Numbered from the stretch's first letter, positions 25,365 to 34,697 are shown. The stretch: DNA of 64,000 nucleotides from Streptomyces sp. SirexAA-E (GCF_000177195.2 NC_015953.1:124001-188000), one strand, 5' to 3'. Notes: generated from the letters alone by a model not told the origin. Program-made: numbers and translations.

Positions 25365-25961
25365 CTACAGAGCCGGGCTCGCGCCGAGAGTCCGCGCAAG
25401 TGCGTCGAGGGCCACGTCGACGACGGCGCGCAGCCGCTCCGCGCTCGTCCCGGCCCTGCTCATGACGGCGAGGGACTGGTTCACGGCCGCAAGGTGGGTC
25501 GCGAAGGACTCGGCCGCCTCCTCGGGCAGCCGGCCGGCCCGCAACGCGGCGCGTAGCCGGGTGTGCTGGAAGCCGATCGCCTCCCGTGCACGCGCCGCGA
25601 CGCCCGCGCTCAGCACCGGGGTCGCCATGACGGTCTGGGCCACCAGGCATCCGTCGGGCAGACCGGGATCCGCGATGCGTTCCAGGGTGATGTCGAAGAA
25701 CGCCCGCACGGCCGCCAGGGGCCGGTCGGCGGCGCAGGACAACGCGGCGTCGTACTTGTCTCCGTAGCGGGTGGTGTAGCGCTCCAGGCAGCGCAGGAAG
25801 AGTGCGTCCTTGTCGCCGAGGGAGGAGTAGATGGAGCTGCGGTTGAGCCCGGTCGCCCGGGACAGGTCGTCCACCGACGTGTCCGCGTAGCCGGCCCGCC
25901 AGAACTGGATCATCGCCGCGTCGAGCGCCGCGGAGACGTCGAACCGCTTCTTGCCCGCCAT
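25365..25961 (-). CDS. TetR family transcriptional regulator
   Basis: A 198-residue TetR-type repressor. The N-terminal helix-turn-helix is at about residues 8-55, with DVSAALDAAMIQFWRAGYADTS and GLNRSSIYSSLGDKDALFLRCL. The C-terminal part (…LPDGCLVAQTVMATP…) is of the TetR_C type seen near oxidoreductases and hydrolases. The ATG at 25961 (MAGKKRFDV) is used; longer frames upstream would cross the operator. It is divergent from an epoxide-hydrolase-like gene with a near-perfect 13-bp inverted repeat between them. Confidence 0.92.
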   Translation of the reverse strand: MAGKKRFDVSAALDAAMIQFWRAGYADTSVDDLSRATGLNRSSIYSSLGDKDALFLRCLERYTTRYGDKYDAALSCAADRPLAAVRAFFDITLERIADPGLPDGCLVAQTVMATPVLSAGVAARAREAIGFQHTRLRAALRAGRLPEEAAESFATHLAAVNQSLAVMSRAGTSAERLRAVVDVALDALARTLGASPAL

Positions 25962-26002
25962 ACCGCCCCCCCCCTGCTCCGCCTTCGTGGTGCAGACCAT
26001 CC

Positions 26003-26034
26003 AACCATCTTGAACCAAGCAGTTCAAGATGGTT
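26003..26034. promoter_or_regulatory. TetR operator: 13-bp inverted repeat
   Basis: AACCATCTTGAAC at 26003-26015 is exactly inverse-complementary to GTTCAAGATGGTT at 26022-26034, with a 6-bp centre. This is a textbook TetR operator in the divergent region and should control both the regulator and the hydrolase. Confidence 0.85.
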
Positions 26035-26072
26035 TAGGGTGAAGGCATGATCCCGGCCGGACATCCCGCAGA

Positions 26073-26108
26073 CCTCACACGCCTCACACGCCTCACACGC
26101 TTCACACC
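26073..26108. repeat. 9-bp tandem repeat before the hydrolase start
   Basis: CCTCACACG is repeated three times exactly (26073-26099), with a degenerate fourth copy (CTTCACACC) just before the hydrolase ribosome binding site GGAGGAG. The repeat sits in the transcript leader and could alter spacing or RNA structure. Confidence 0.75.
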
Positions 26109-26122
26109 GGTGGAGGAGAACC

Positions 26123-27055
26123 ATGAATGACCCCGCAGGCGCCCCCCGCGACTCCGGCAACCCGGTCCGCGACCTGCCGCTGCCCGACCTGGCCGGTTTC
26201 ACCCACCGGTGGGTCGACGCGGGCGGCGTCCGGCTCCACGCGGTCGAAGGCGGCCAGCCGGACGGGCCGGCCGTCGTGCTGCTCGCCGGGTTCCCTCAGA
26301 CCTGGTGGGCATGGCGCAAGGTGATGCCGAACCTGGCGGACCGATTCCGCGTCATCGCGATCGACCTGCCGGGCCAGGGCCACTCCGAACGCCCGGACAT
26401 CAGCTACGACACGCATACGGTCGCTTCGCACGTCCACGCCGCGGTCAACGCGCTCGGAGTCTCGGCATACTGGCTGGCCGCCCACGACATCGGCGCGTGG
26501 GTCGCCTTCTCCCTCGCCTTGAAGTACCGGAGCCGGCTGCGTGGCCTGGCACTGCTCGACGCCGGAATCCCGGGCATCACACTCCCTGACGCCGTCCCGA
26601 CCGACCCCGAACGGGCGTGGAAGACCTGGCACTTCGCCTTCCACCTCGTGCCCGACCTGCCCGAGACCCTGCTCGCCGGCCGCGAACGGGAGTACGTCGG
26701 CTGGTTCCTGAAGGCCAAGGCCCTGGCCTCCGACGCCTTCGACGACGCCGAGATCGAGCGGTACGCCGCGTCGGTGGCCGCCGACGGCGGCCTCCGTGCG
26801 TCCCTGGCCTACTACCGGGACGCCACCGAGTCCGCGCGGAAGAACCATGAAGCGCTGGAACGACAGCGCCTGACGGTCCCTGTCCTCGGGGTCTCCAGCA
26901 GCCACGGCTCCATTCCCGACATGGCGGCCTCCATCAGACCGTGGGCCGACCACGCCACCGGGGTCGTCGTACCGGACGCGGGACACTTCATCCCCGATGA
27001 ACAGCCCGGTGCCGTCGCTGCCGCGCTGACGGACTTCATCACCGAAGAGGTCTGA
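26123..27055 (+). CDS. Alpha/beta hydrolase, epoxide hydrolase-like
   Basis: A 310-residue alpha/beta-fold hydrolase. The nucleophile is Asp122 in AAHDIGAW, which places it with epoxide hydrolases and haloalkane dehalogenases rather than serine esterases. The oxyanion region GFPQTWWAW near residue 57 and the catalytic His in VPDAGHFIPDEQP near residue 288 are visible. It should open an epoxide or hydrolyse a related electrophile. The ATG follows GGTGGAGGAGAACC. It is divergent from a TetR regulator and likely repressed through the 13-bp inverted repeat. Confidence 0.9.
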   Translation: MNDPAGAPRDSGNPVRDLPLPDLAGFTHRWVDAGGVRLHAVEGGQPDGPAVVLLAGFPQTWWAWRKVMPNLADRFRVIAIDLPGQGHSERPDISYDTHTVASHVHAAVNALGVSAYWLAAHDIGAWVAFSLALKYRSRLRGLALLDAGIPGITLPDAVPTDPERAWKTWHFAFHLVPDLPETLLAGREREYVGWFLKAKALASDAFDDAEIERYAASVAADGGLRASLAYYRDATESARKNHEALERQRLTVPVLGVSSSHGSIPDMAASIRPWADHATGVVVPDAGHFIPDEQPGAVAAALTDFITEEV

Positions 27056-27093
27056 GCAGGCGTCAGGACCGGCAGCCGCGCCCCCCGACCGGC

Positions 27094-28350
27094 TCAGCTG
27101 CCCGGCACTGCGGTACCGCGATGTCGCCTGGTTCCGCTCTGCGGGTGACAGGTGCCGCCGACCTCGTCACGCAAGGCCGCTCGGAGGAGGCGGGCTTCGG
27201 TGTCCGCGCGGCGGGCGTTGACGGCCAGGTGCATGGCGAGGGCGCGCACTCCCGCCAGCACGCGGTTGGTCGGCACGAACCACTGGTGCTTGAGCCGTGC
27301 CATGCGCTGATGCGTGGCGACGAAGGGCCGGAGCCCCGCCTCCCAGGCGGCCGGCGCCGCGCCGAGGTGGTCAGGGCGCTCCCGCAGGACACGGCCGAGC
27401 TCCGCCCCGCCCCTCAGGGCGGCTGTGGTGCCCACACCGGAGAACAGGTTCAGGCACCATGCCGCATCGCCGGTGACCATGACCCGCCCCGTGCTCCACC
27501 TGTCCGTCTTCACCTGGTGCACGGAGTCGAACAGGTGGTCAGGGGCTTGGGGCAGCGCGTCCAGGACGTGTCGCACGGCGGGGTGGCCCATGTCGTGGAA
27601 CACGGCGCGCAGGCGCTCGGTCCGGTCTCCGGTGAACTGCGCGTCGATGTCCTTGGTGCAGTACGTCAGCAGGGCGGTGGGCGCCCGGTCGGCCAGGCCG
27701 AACACCCACACCGCGCGCCCTGGGCGTGCGCTGACGATACTGTCCTGCGCGCCGAAGGACGGGGCCTGTTCGGGCGGTCCGAAGGCGCAGATCATGGCGT
27801 TCCATGAGGTCATGAAGCGCTCATGAGGGCCGAACGCGAGCCGTCGTACGGTGGAGCGCAGCCCGTCCGCGCCGATGACCAGATCGAAGGTCTCGCGGTA
27901 GCGTGTGCCGGAGGAGACGTCCTCCAGCATCACCTCCACCGCTCTGTCGTCCTGGACGATCTCCAGGGGCACGGTGGCCATGCGCACCTCCACGCCGCCC
28001 TCGCCCTGCCGTCGACCGGCCATCGTGTGCCAGAGCGCTGCCTCCACGTCACCGCGGACCATCGCCGTGGGCCGACTGGGCAGATCGAGCCAGCTCAGAG
28101 CGGGCCTGCGGTGTCCCCGACGGTTCAGTACCCACGTGGTTCCCCGCTCGGGATCGCGGGTGTGCAGGTCGTCGAGGCCCAGGTCGGCAGCCGCGTTCAC
28201 GCCCTCGGGCATCAGGTTGACGAAATAGCCACCGGTGCGGCGCCGGGGTGCCCGCTCGACGACCACGGGGTCCCATCCGGCCTCTCGCAGTCCGACGGCC
28301 GCGGACATGCCCGCGATACCGAGGCCCACGATCAACGCGCGTTTCCGCAT
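27094..28350 (-). CDS. FAD-dependent monooxygenase
   Basis: A 418-residue flavoprotein of the aromatic-ring hydroxylase type. The N-terminal dinucleotide-binding element is VGLGIAGMSAAVGLREAG, the second FAD contact is LVIGADGLRSTVRR near residue 165, and a GDAAWCLNLFSGVGTTAA stretch near residue 300 takes the place of the usual GDAAH motif. It likely hydroxylates an aromatic or polyketide-like substrate using NAD(P)H and O2. The ATG at 28350 (MRKRALIVGLG) is preferred: it lies after GGGAGTG, and the longer start lacks conservation. A quinone oxidoreductase follows upstream on the same strand. Confidence 0.9.
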   Translation of the reverse strand: MRKRALIVGLGIAGMSAAVGLREAGWDPVVVERAPRRRTGGYFVNLMPEGVNAAADLGLDDLHTRDPERGTTWVLNRRGHRRPALSWLDLPSRPTAMVRGDVEAALWHTMAGRRQGEGGVEVRMATVPLEIVQDDRAVEVMLEDVSSGTRYRETFDLVIGADGLRSTVRRLAFGPHERFMTSWNAMICAFGPPEQAPSFGAQDSIVSARPGRAVWVFGLADRAPTALLTYCTKDIDAQFTGDRTERLRAVFHDMGHPAVRHVLDALPQAPDHLFDSVHQVKTDRWSTGRVMVTGDAAWCLNLFSGVGTTAALRGGAELGRVLRERPDHLGAAPAAWEAGLRPFVATHQRMARLKHQWFVPTNRVLAGVRALAMHLAVNARRADTEARLLRAALRDEVGGTCHPQSGTRRHRGTAVPGS

Positions 28351-28468
28351 GTTCACTCCCTGGCTCCGGCCGGCCGCCTGCCACGGCTCTCGGGCGGCGG
28401 GCGGCCGGGGATTCCGCATGTCGGGGTGGGGGCTTCCGGCGCCCGCTTCGGGGGCGGGGCAGCAGGCA

Positions 28469-29395
28469 CTACGGGACGAAGACGAGGCGTTCCCTGGTCC
28501 GCTCGGTCCACGCCTGCGCGATCTCCGCCATAGGCACGGCCCGGGCGTGGACGTCGAGGGCGCCCTCGGTGACCGCGTCGGCCAGCTCGGGCAGTTCGGC
28601 GATGAAGTCGCGAGGGGTGACCGAGCCGATGCCGCTGCCCAGGATCTGCAGTCGCGCCGCGCGCAGCGCCGCCGAGGGAACAGGGGCGGTCGCGCCGGCC
28701 ATGGACCCGATCTGGATCCAGGTCAGCGGGGCGGAGCGGTCGGCGCGGGCGGTGAGCATCGGGAGCATGGCACCGGCGGCAGGTTCGCCCCACAGGAAGT
28801 CGAGGACGACATCGACGTCGGCCGCGACCCCGGCCTCGTCGAAAGTGATCGTCCGGTCCGCTCCGAGAGCCTCGATGGCCTTGAAGCGGGTGGTGTCGCG
28901 GCCTGCGGCGACGACCTGCGCGGCGCCGAACCGCTTGGCGATCTGGACCGCCATACCTCCGGCGCTGCCGGTGGCGCCGAGGACGAGCACACTCTGGCCC
29001 TCGCGGAAGGCGATGCGCCGGCGCAACGCCACCCAGGAGGCCATGGCCGGATTCATCGCGGCGGCGACGCGGACCGGGTCGATGTCGTCCGACAGGAGCA
29101 CGCTGCGGCGGGCGTCGATCACGGTCCGCTCCGCGAACGTGCCGAGATTCGTGTCGTCCAGGACCGCGTAGCGGAGGCGTCCCGCACCGTCGCGTACGAC
29201 GCCGTCGACGCCCGGCACGAGCGGGAAGTCGCCGGTGGCGGAGTAGTGCGTGCCGTTCGCCTTCGCCCGGGTGAGGTGGTGCAGGCCCGCGGCGAGGACC
29301 TCCACGACCATGTCGTGCTCGCCGGTGGCGACCGGATCGGGGTGCTCGCCGTAGGCCGGCGGAGCGTCGAACGAGGTGATGACCGCAGCACGCAT
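28469..29395 (-). CDS. NAD(P)H:quinone oxidoreductase-like MDR protein
   Basis: A 308-residue medium-chain dehydrogenase/reductase. The cofactor-binding motif is VLVLGATGSAGGMAVQIAKRFGA near residue 138. The zinc ligands of true alcohol dehydrogenases are absent, so it belongs with quinone oxidoreductases. It should reduce a quinone or enone with NADPH. It begins with MRAAVITSFDAPP, the family start. It is divergent from a MarR regulator, and the FAD monooxygenase follows downstream on the same strand after 118 bp; co-transcription is possible. Confidence 0.9.
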   Translation of the reverse strand: MRAAVITSFDAPPAYGEHPDPVATGEHDMVVEVLAAGLHHLTRAKANGTHYSATGDFPLVPGVDGVVRDGAGRLRYAVLDDTNLGTFAERTVIDARRSVLLSDDIDPVRVAAAMNPAMASWVALRRRIAFREGQSVLVLGATGSAGGMAVQIAKRFGAAQVVAAGRDTTRFKAIEALGADRTITFDEAGVAADVDVVLDFLWGEPAAGAMLPMLTARADRSAPLTWIQIGSMAGATAPVPSAALRAARLQILGSGIGSVTPRDFIAELPELADAVTEGALDVHARAVPMAEIAQAWTERTRERLVFVP

Positions 29396-29416
29396 GAGGG
29401 ACTCCCCAGGGGTTTC

Positions 29417-29460
29417 GTTTGCATTACCAAGCACATCCAGAGTCATTGGGATTACAAACA
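29417..29460. promoter_or_regulatory. MarR-type operator half-sites
   Basis: In the short divergent gap, GTTTGCATTACCAA (29417-29430) is partly inverse-complementary to TTGGGATTACAAAC (about 29447-29460). Both outer arms pair as GTTTG/CAAAC, and the inner CCAA/TTGG also pair. It is a likely paired site for the MarR regulator, though imperfect. Confidence 0.45.
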
Positions 29461-29480
29461 ATGTCAAGTAGGGTGCCTCC

Positions 29481-29957
29481 ATGCCCACCGACGACTCCTA
29501 CGACTCCTCCGACGACTCCACGGACGCCCTGATCGACGGACTCGTCCGCAGCGCGTTCCAGATCATGGGCGTGCTCACCCGCATCGGTGCCGAGCACGAC
29601 CTGTCCCTCACCCAGCTGCGGGTCCTCGGCATCCTCCGGGACCGGCGCCCCCGCATGAGCGACCTGGCGGCCTTCCTCGGGCTGGACAAGTCGACCCTCT
29701 CCGGCCTCATCGACCGCGCCGAACGGCGAGGGCTCCTGGCGCGTGCCGCCAACCCGGACGACAAGCGGGTCGTCGACGTCCTCATCACGGACGCGGGGCG
29801 CGAGCTCACCGGACGGCTCTACGAGGAGGTCAAGGACGCTCTGGCTCCGGCGACAGGCCGACTCGACGCGGCACAGCGCCGGCAGCTCACCCAGCTGCTC
29901 GAACCCGTCCTGACTCCGCCCCTGCCCTTCACACCGCGCCCCGCCGGCCGACGCTGA
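29481..29957 (+). CDS. MarR family transcriptional regulator
   Basis: A 158-residue MarR-type winged-helix protein. The recognition part is MSDLAAFLGLDKSTLSGLIDRAERRGLLAR near residues 60-90, followed by the wing NPDDKRVVDVLIT. It is divergent from the quinone oxidoreductase gene and likely represses it in response to a phenolic or oxidised ligand. A strong hairpin terminator follows directly. Confidence 0.92.
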   Translation: MPTDDSYDSSDDSTDALIDGLVRSAFQIMGVLTRIGAEHDLSLTQLRVLGILRDRRPRMSDLAAFLGLDKSTLSGLIDRAERRGLLARAANPDDKRVVDVLITDAGRELTGRLYEEVKDALAPATGRLDAAQRRQLTQLLEPVLTPPLPFTPRPAGRR

Positions 29958-29972
29958 GCGCTCTTCAGGGTG

Positions 29973-30015
29973 CCCGCCGCAGCCCGTCGGCACTTCCCCG
30001 ACGGGCTGCGGCGGG
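29973..30015 (+). terminator. 18-bp perfect-stem terminator after marR
   Basis: CCCGCCGCAGCCCGTCGG at 29973-29990 pairs perfectly with 29998-30015 around a 7-nt loop (CACTTCC). It begins 15 bp after the marR stop. No T-tract follows, as is common for Streptomyces terminators. Confidence 0.8.
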
Positions 30016-30135
30016 AACACGGGACGGCCCCGGAGAAGGACTGGCCGTCTGCCGTCCGTCCGGGGTTCGTTCGGCCTTGTCACCACGTGATCTCGTACGC
30101 AGTCCGATCATGGGAGGAACGACCTGAGGCGCTCG

Positions 30136-30449
30136 ATGCGTTGGCCGGGCCGTGCGGGAGTGGTGAGTGCGGGGCCGGCCCTGGCGGCCGGGTCGGCGGC
30201 GGTGCCCGCACTGGCGGCGCCGTCCGCGCATTCCGCCGCCCCCGCGGCTGCGCGGGCGACGGCCGAACCGGCGCCCGCCCCGACCGTGCTGAGCCACACC
30301 TACGACGCGGACACGCGGACGGTGACTCACCTGGGATCCCAAGAGCCCGACGGACACGGCCACCCAGTACGACGGCATCGCCGTGCGCAACGGCGGTGAA
30401 CTCGGCCCTCCAGCGCACGGGCTCGGCATTCCTGACCGTCACGACATGA
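30136..30449 (+). pseudogene. Frameshifted small secreted protein remnant
   Basis: An apparent signal peptide (MRWPGRAGVVSAGPALAAG… AALAAPSAHSAA) leads into TVLSHTYDADTRTVTHLGS, after which the frame decays. Downstream coding-like pieces continue in other frames: TATQYDGIAVRNGGELG in one and SALQRTGSAFLTVTT, then stop, in another. Together these suggest a small secreted protein with at least one frameshift near 30345 and another near 30400. The original family is not recognised. Confidence 0.5.
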
Positions 30450-30480
30450 GTGACTGATCCCTGACGCCCCATGAGAAGAG

Positions 30481-30520
30481 ACACCGGCCCGCACCCCTCA
30501 GGTGGGGCGTGGGCCGGTGT
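30481..30520 (-). terminator. Terminator after the MFS gene
   Basis: ACACCGGCCC at 30481-30490 pairs with GGGCCGGTGT at 30511-30520, and the inner CCCC/GGGG extends the stem. It lies just past the stop of the leftward transporter gene, the last gene of the lig-like operon. Confidence 0.65.
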
Positions 30521-30535
30521 GCTCCTCGGTTCCCG

Positions 30536-31918
30536 TCAGGACGTCGTGGTGACGGAGCGCGGCTGCGGCTGGGCCGCGGCCTCGGCGGCCAGCCTCTGGC
30601 GCCGCGTCGCCGGGCCGAAGACGGCCAGCACGAGGGCGCCGACGGTCCACGTACCGGCGATGAACATGAAGACCGCCTCGTAGCCGACGCCGTTGTAGAT
30701 GCCGGCGATCATCAGCGGACCCGCCGCGTTCGACAGACGCCCCAGGCCGTAGGCGATGCTGGTGCCCAGCGAGCGGCCGCTGGTGTTGTACAGCTCGGGG
30801 GCGTACGCGTACGCCAGGGCGGTGTAGCCCCGTTCGAAGAGGTTCACCAGGAACCCGAAGACGACGATGAGCACCGGGGTGAACGTCAGCCCGTACATCA
30901 GTCCGGACGCGGCGATGACCAGGCCGAAGACCGCCAGGGTCCACTTGCGTTCGAACCGGTCGGTGACCATGGCCGCGAGGAAGGAGCCGAGCGGCGCGCC
31001 GACCGTCGTCAGGGCGACGTAGAAGATCGAGTCCTCCACGCTGACGCCCTCGGCGGCCAGCAGCGTGGGCGCCCAGCTGGAGTAGCCGAAGAAGCCGATC
31101 GTCTGGGTGACCCACAGGACCGACAGCAGGAGCGTCGGGTAGAGGAACTTCCTGTCCTTGAGCATCCTCAGCCCCGGCCTGACGACCGGGCCCTGCGGCT
31201 CGGGCGCCCTCGCCTCGGGAAGGGGGCCGTGCTCCGCCGTCGCGCTCGCCTCGATGCGTGCGAGGGTGGCCTCCGCCTCCTCGTGGCGGCCGCGGGACTC
31301 GAGCCACTGCGGGGACTCCTCCAGCTTGCGCACGAGGAGCAGGAAGAACACGCCGAGCGCGCCCCACAGGTAGACCAGGCGCCAGGACCAGTCGGAAAGC
31401 GGCACCACCGCGGAGGCGATGAGGTTGGTGACGGGGGTGCCGCAGATGCCGACGACGATGGCGTACGCCTGGAACTTGCCGCGCTTGGCGCTGGGGAAGA
31501 GCTCGCTGATGTAGACGACGGCGACGACGGTCATCGCGGACAGACCGGCCGAGCTCAGGACGCGGAAGACGCCGAGTGACCAGATGTCCCAGGCGAAGAC
31601 GCACGCGAACGACCACAGGGTGAACCACAGGGTGGTCCCGGTCAGGGTGCGCTTGCGTCCCAGCCGGTCGGCCAGCCCGCCGGCCACGACGGCGCCGATG
31701 AACATGCCCACGAAGGACGTCGAGGTCACATAGGCGATGTGGTTGACGTCGGTACCCCACTGCTCGCGTACCACCGGTGCCGTGATGGCGAAGGTGTTGA
31801 TGTCCGCGAACTCGAAGAAATAGGCGAACGCCACCGCGAGGAGAGTGGTCTTGTGGAACCTCGAGATCGGCAAACGGTCGAGCCGGTTCGCCGCGTTGGT
31901 GGTGCGGATGTGCTGCAC
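30536..31918 (-). CDS. MFS transporter, aromatic acid:H+ symporter-like
   Basis: A 460-residue major facilitator protein with twelve predicted helices and a long central loop (HEEAEATLARIEAS…). The signature between helices 2 and 3 is GGLADRLGRKRTL, and after helix 4 come the motif ELFPSAKRGKFQA and the RVLSSAGLSAMTVV helix typical of the sugar/aromatic acid porters. It ends the leftward operon for oxalomesaconate metabolism, so its natural substrate is probably an aromatic acid (protocatechuate, gallate) or a dicarboxylate of that pathway. GTG start preceded by CAGGAGCG. Confidence 0.88.
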   Translation of the reverse strand: MQHIRTTNAANRLDRLPISRFHKTTLLAVAFAYFFEFADINTFAITAPVVREQWGTDVNHIAYVTSTSFVGMFIGAVVAGGLADRLGRKRTLTGTTLWFTLWSFACVFAWDIWSLGVFRVLSSAGLSAMTVVAVVYISELFPSAKRGKFQAYAIVVGICGTPVTNLIASAVVPLSDWSWRLVYLWGALGVFFLLLVRKLEESPQWLESRGRHEEAEATLARIEASATAEHGPLPEARAPEPQGPVVRPGLRMLKDRKFLYPTLLLSVLWVTQTIGFFGYSSWAPTLLAAEGVSVEDSIFYVALTTVGAPLGSFLAAMVTDRFERKWTLAVFGLVIAASGLMYGLTFTPVLIVVFGFLVNLFERGYTALAYAYAPELYNTSGRSLGTSIAYGLGRLSNAAGPLMIAGIYNGVGYEAVFMFIAGTWTVGALVLAVFGPATRRQRLAAEAAAQPQPRSVTTTS

Positions 31919-31970
31919 GGCACGCTCCTGGAAATGGGGGGCCCGGCTCCGTTGCCGGGCCCAGGTGACG

Positions 31971-32888
31971 TCAGCGGGCCTCTTCCGGCCAGTACAGACG
32001 CATGGGGTTGTCGACCAGCAGGGCCTGCTGCCGGGCCGACGTGGTCGCCACGTGGGGGATGTGGTCGACGAGCAGCCCGTCGTCGGGCATGTGGTCCTTG
32101 AGGTTCGGGTGGGGCCAGTCGGTGCCCCACAGGGCGCGGTCGGTGAACTCGTCGACGACCTTCCGGGCGAAGGGCACCACGTCCCGGTAGGCGTGCCGCT
32201 CGCCGTCCAGGGCGCGCGGTCCGGTCACGGTCAGACGCTCGGGGCAGGAGACCTTCACAAGGACGTCGTTGGCCTCCACGAAGCGCAGGAAGCGAGCGAA
32301 CTCGGGCCCGTCCGGGCTCCGGGTGACGTCGGGGCGCCCCATGTGGTCGATGACGAGCGGCACCGGAAGGGAGGCGAAGAAGGTCTCCAGGTCGGGCAGG
32401 TCCGCCGCCTCGAAGTAGAGGACGACGTGCCAGCCCAGAGGCGCGACGCGGCGGGCGACGGCGGCCAGCACCTCGGTGGGCGCCGCGTCGGCCAGGCGCC
32501 TGACGAAGTTGAAGCGCACGCCGCGCACACCGGCGTCGTGCAGGCGCCGCAGTTCCTCGTCGCTGACGTCGGGGCGCACGGTGGCCACACCACGGGCCCG
32601 GTCGCCGGCCGTGAGCAGCGCGTCCACCAGGGCGCTGTTGTCGGCGCCGTGGCAGGTGGCCTGCACGATGACGTTGCGCGCGATCCCGAGGTGGTCCCGC
32701 AGGGCGAACAGGTCGTCCTTGGAAGCGTCGGCGGGCGTGTACTTGCGCTCGGGAGCGAAGGGGAACTCGGCGGCGGGACCGAAGACGTGGCAGTGGGCGT
32801 CGACGGCACCCGGCGGCAGGGCGAAGACGGGTTCGCTGGGATCGGGGTGCCGGTCGAGCCAGCCGGGGGTGACGGTGAAATCAGTCAT
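31971..32888 (-). CDS. ligI: 2-pyrone-4,6-dicarboxylate lactonase (LigI-like)
   Basis: A 305-residue amidohydrolase-superfamily TIM barrel that hydrolyses 2-pyrone-4,6-dicarboxylate to 4-oxalomesaconate. His32 and His34 lie in DAHCHVFGP, and the C-terminal WGTDWPHPNLKDHMPDDG is the LigI signature with the catalytic Asp and substrate-binding residues. It lies in a row with hydratase, aldolase and tautomerase genes of the same pathway, which supports the specific assignment over a general amidohydrolase. Confidence 0.87.
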   Translation of the reverse strand: MTDFTVTPGWLDRHPDPSEPVFALPPGAVDAHCHVFGPAAEFPFAPERKYTPADASKDDLFALRDHLGIARNVIVQATCHGADNSALVDALLTAGDRARGVATVRPDVSDEELRRLHDAGVRGVRFNFVRRLADAAPTEVLAAVARRVAPLGWHVVLYFEAADLPDLETFFASLPVPLVIDHMGRPDVTRSPDGPEFARFLRFVEANDVLVKVSCPERLTVTGPRALDGERHAYRDVVPFARKVVDEFTDRALWGTDWPHPNLKDHMPDDGLLVDHIPHVATTSARQQALLVDNPMRLYWPEEAR

Positions 32889-32908
32889 GGCGGGTTCTCC
32901 TCGGGGCG

Positions 32909-33592
32909 TCAGTCGACGTAGGTCAGGCCGAGCTCGGCCAGGGGGCCGCGCATGGCGTACAGGTCGAGTCCCAGCTCGCCGGACCGGAAACGCTCACGCT
33001 TGCCCTCTTCCGCGGCCTCGCGCTTCGCGGCCGCCTCGGCGACCTCGGCGGCCCGTGCGGCGGGGACGACCACGACACCGTCGGCATCCGCGACGATCAC
33101 ATCGCCGGGGGTGACCAGTGCGTTGGCGACGACGACGGGGACGTTGACCGAGCCGAGGGTGGCCTTGACGGTGCCCTTGGCGTTGACCGCGCGGGAGAAG
33201 ACGGGGAAGTCCATCCGGCGCAGGTCGTCGATGTCGCGGCAACCGCCGTCGATGACCAGGCCCTCGGCCCCGCGGGCGCGCAGCGAGGTGGCGAGCAGTT
33301 CCCCGAAGAAGCCGTCCTCGCTCTGGGTGGTGCAGCCCGCGACGACGACATCGCCCTCGCGCACCTGCTCGGCCGCCACGTGCAGCATCCAGTTGTCGCC
33401 GGGCTGGAGGAGGACGGTGACGGCCGTACCGCAGAGCCTCGCCCCCTCGTAGACGGGGCGGATGTAGGGGCGCATCAGGCCGAGCCGGCCCATGGCCTCG
33501 TGCACGGTGGCGACCCCGAACCCGGACAGCGCCTCGACCACCGACCGGTCGGCGCGTTCGATGTTCCGGTGGACGACTCCGAGGTGGTGCAT
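32909..33592 (-). CDS. ligK: 4-carboxy-4-hydroxy-2-oxoadipate aldolase (LigK/RraA-like)
   Basis: A 227-residue protein of the RraA/HMG-aldolase family that cleaves 4-carboxy-4-hydroxy-2-oxoadipate to pyruvate and oxaloacetate. Visible are the glycine-rich [30 protein letters not shown] and the C-terminal helical extension that separates CHA aldolases from RraA itself. The Arg-Asp pair of GGCRDIDD is the catalytic and metal site. It lies between ligI- and ligJ-like genes and completes the route to central metabolites. Confidence 0.88.
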   Translation of the reverse strand: MHHLGVVHRNIERADRSVVEALSGFGVATVHEAMGRLGLMRPYIRPVYEGARLCGTAVTVLLQPGDNWMLHVAAEQVREGDVVVAGCTTQSEDGFFGELLATSLRARGAEGLVIDGGCRDIDDLRRMDFPVFSRAVNAKGTVKATLGSVNVPVVVANALVTPGDVIVADADGVVVVPAARAAEVAEAAAKREAAEEGKRERFRSGELGLDLYAMRGPLAELGLTYVD

Positions 33593-33671
33593 GGTGCGGC
33601 TCCTTCTCTGAGGGGACGGGGACCGGCGCGGGCGGCGCCCGTCCGTCCCCCGCTCACGGGGTGGGGGGGGT

Positions 33672-34697
33672 TCAGCGGCCTCGGGCGGTCAGGCGGGCGT
33701 CCAGCGCGGGGTAGACCCGACGGGCGTTGCCCTCCTCGACGGCGACCAGGTCCTCGGGGGACAGTCCCGCCTTCTCGATGTAGCGGCGGGTGTCGTCGAA
33801 GTGGTGGCCCGTGCGCGGGTCGACGCCACGGACGGCGCCGATCATCTCCGAGGCGAAGAGGACGTTGTCCACGGGGATCACGTCCAGCAGCAGGTCGATG
33901 CCCGGCTGGTGGTAGACACAGGTGTCGAAGTAGACGTTGCGCAGGAGCGACTCCTCCGGTTCCGGCTTGCCGAGTGCCTGGGCCAGGCCCCGGAAGCGGC
34001 CCCAGTGGTACGGCACGGCGCCGCCGCCGTGCGGCACGACCAGGCGCAGACCGGGGAAGTCGGCGAACAGGTCCCCGGCCAGCAGCTGCATGAACGCGGT
34101 GGTGTCGGCGTTGAGGTAGTGCGCCCCGGTGGTGTGGAAGGCCGGGTTGCAGCTGCTGGAGACGTGCACCATGGCGGGCACGTCCAGTTCGACGAGCTTC
34201 TCCCACACCGGGTACCAGGAGCGGTCGGTCAGAGGGGGCGCGGTCCAGTGGCCACCGCTGGGATCCGGGTTGAGGTTGACGGTGACCGCTCCCAGGTCCC
34301 GTACGGTCCGCTCGATCTCCGGGACCACGGTGGCCGGGTCCACCCCGGGCGACTGCGGCAGCATCGCCCCCGGGACGAAACGGTCGGGATACAGCTCGGA
34401 GACGCGGTGGCAGAGGTCGTTGCAGATGCGCGCCCAGGCCGAGGAGGTCGCGAAATCGCCTATGTGGTGTGCCATGAACGAGGCGCGGGGGGAGAAGACG
34501 GTGACGTCTATACCCCGTTCGTCCATCAGCCGTAGCTGGTTGGTCTCGACGGACTCGCGGATCTGGTCGTCGCTGATGACCGGACCGGCCGGGTCCGGAG
34601 CCTGCACCGGGTCGGTGAGCGCGGCGGCCTGGGCGTCACGCCACTGCCCGAGCGGTGCGGGGGCCGTGGTGTAGTGGCCGTGGATGTCGATGATCAC
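33672..34697 (-). CDS. ligJ: 4-oxalomesaconate hydratase (LigJ-like)
   Basis: A 341-residue amidohydrolase-related protein that hydrates 4-oxalomesaconate to 4-carboxy-4-hydroxy-2-oxoadipate. His6 and His8 lie in IDIHGHYT, with further metal and active-site regions in [20 protein letters not shown] and [16 protein letters not shown]. The closing [14 protein letters not shown] is typical of LigJ-type hydratases. The start overlaps the stop of the upstream tautomerase gene by 4 bp, which shows translational coupling and supports the pathway assignment. Confidence 0.88.
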   Translation of the reverse strand: MIIDIHGHYTTAPAPLGQWRDAQAAALTDPVQAPDPAGPVISDDQIRESVETNQLRLMDERGIDVTVFSPRASFMAHHIGDFATSSAWARICNDLCHRVSELYPDRFVPGAMLPQSPGVDPATVVPEIERTVRDLGAVTVNLNPDPSGGHWTAPPLTDRSWYPVWEKLVELDVPAMVHVSSSCNPAFHTTGAHYLNADTTAFMQLLAGDLFADFPGLRLVVPHGGGAVPYHWGRFRGLAQALGKPEPEESLLRNVYFDTCVYHQPGIDLLLDVIPVDNVLFASEMIGAVRGVDPRTGHHFDDTRRYIEKAGLSPEDLVAVEEGNARRVYPALDARLTARGR

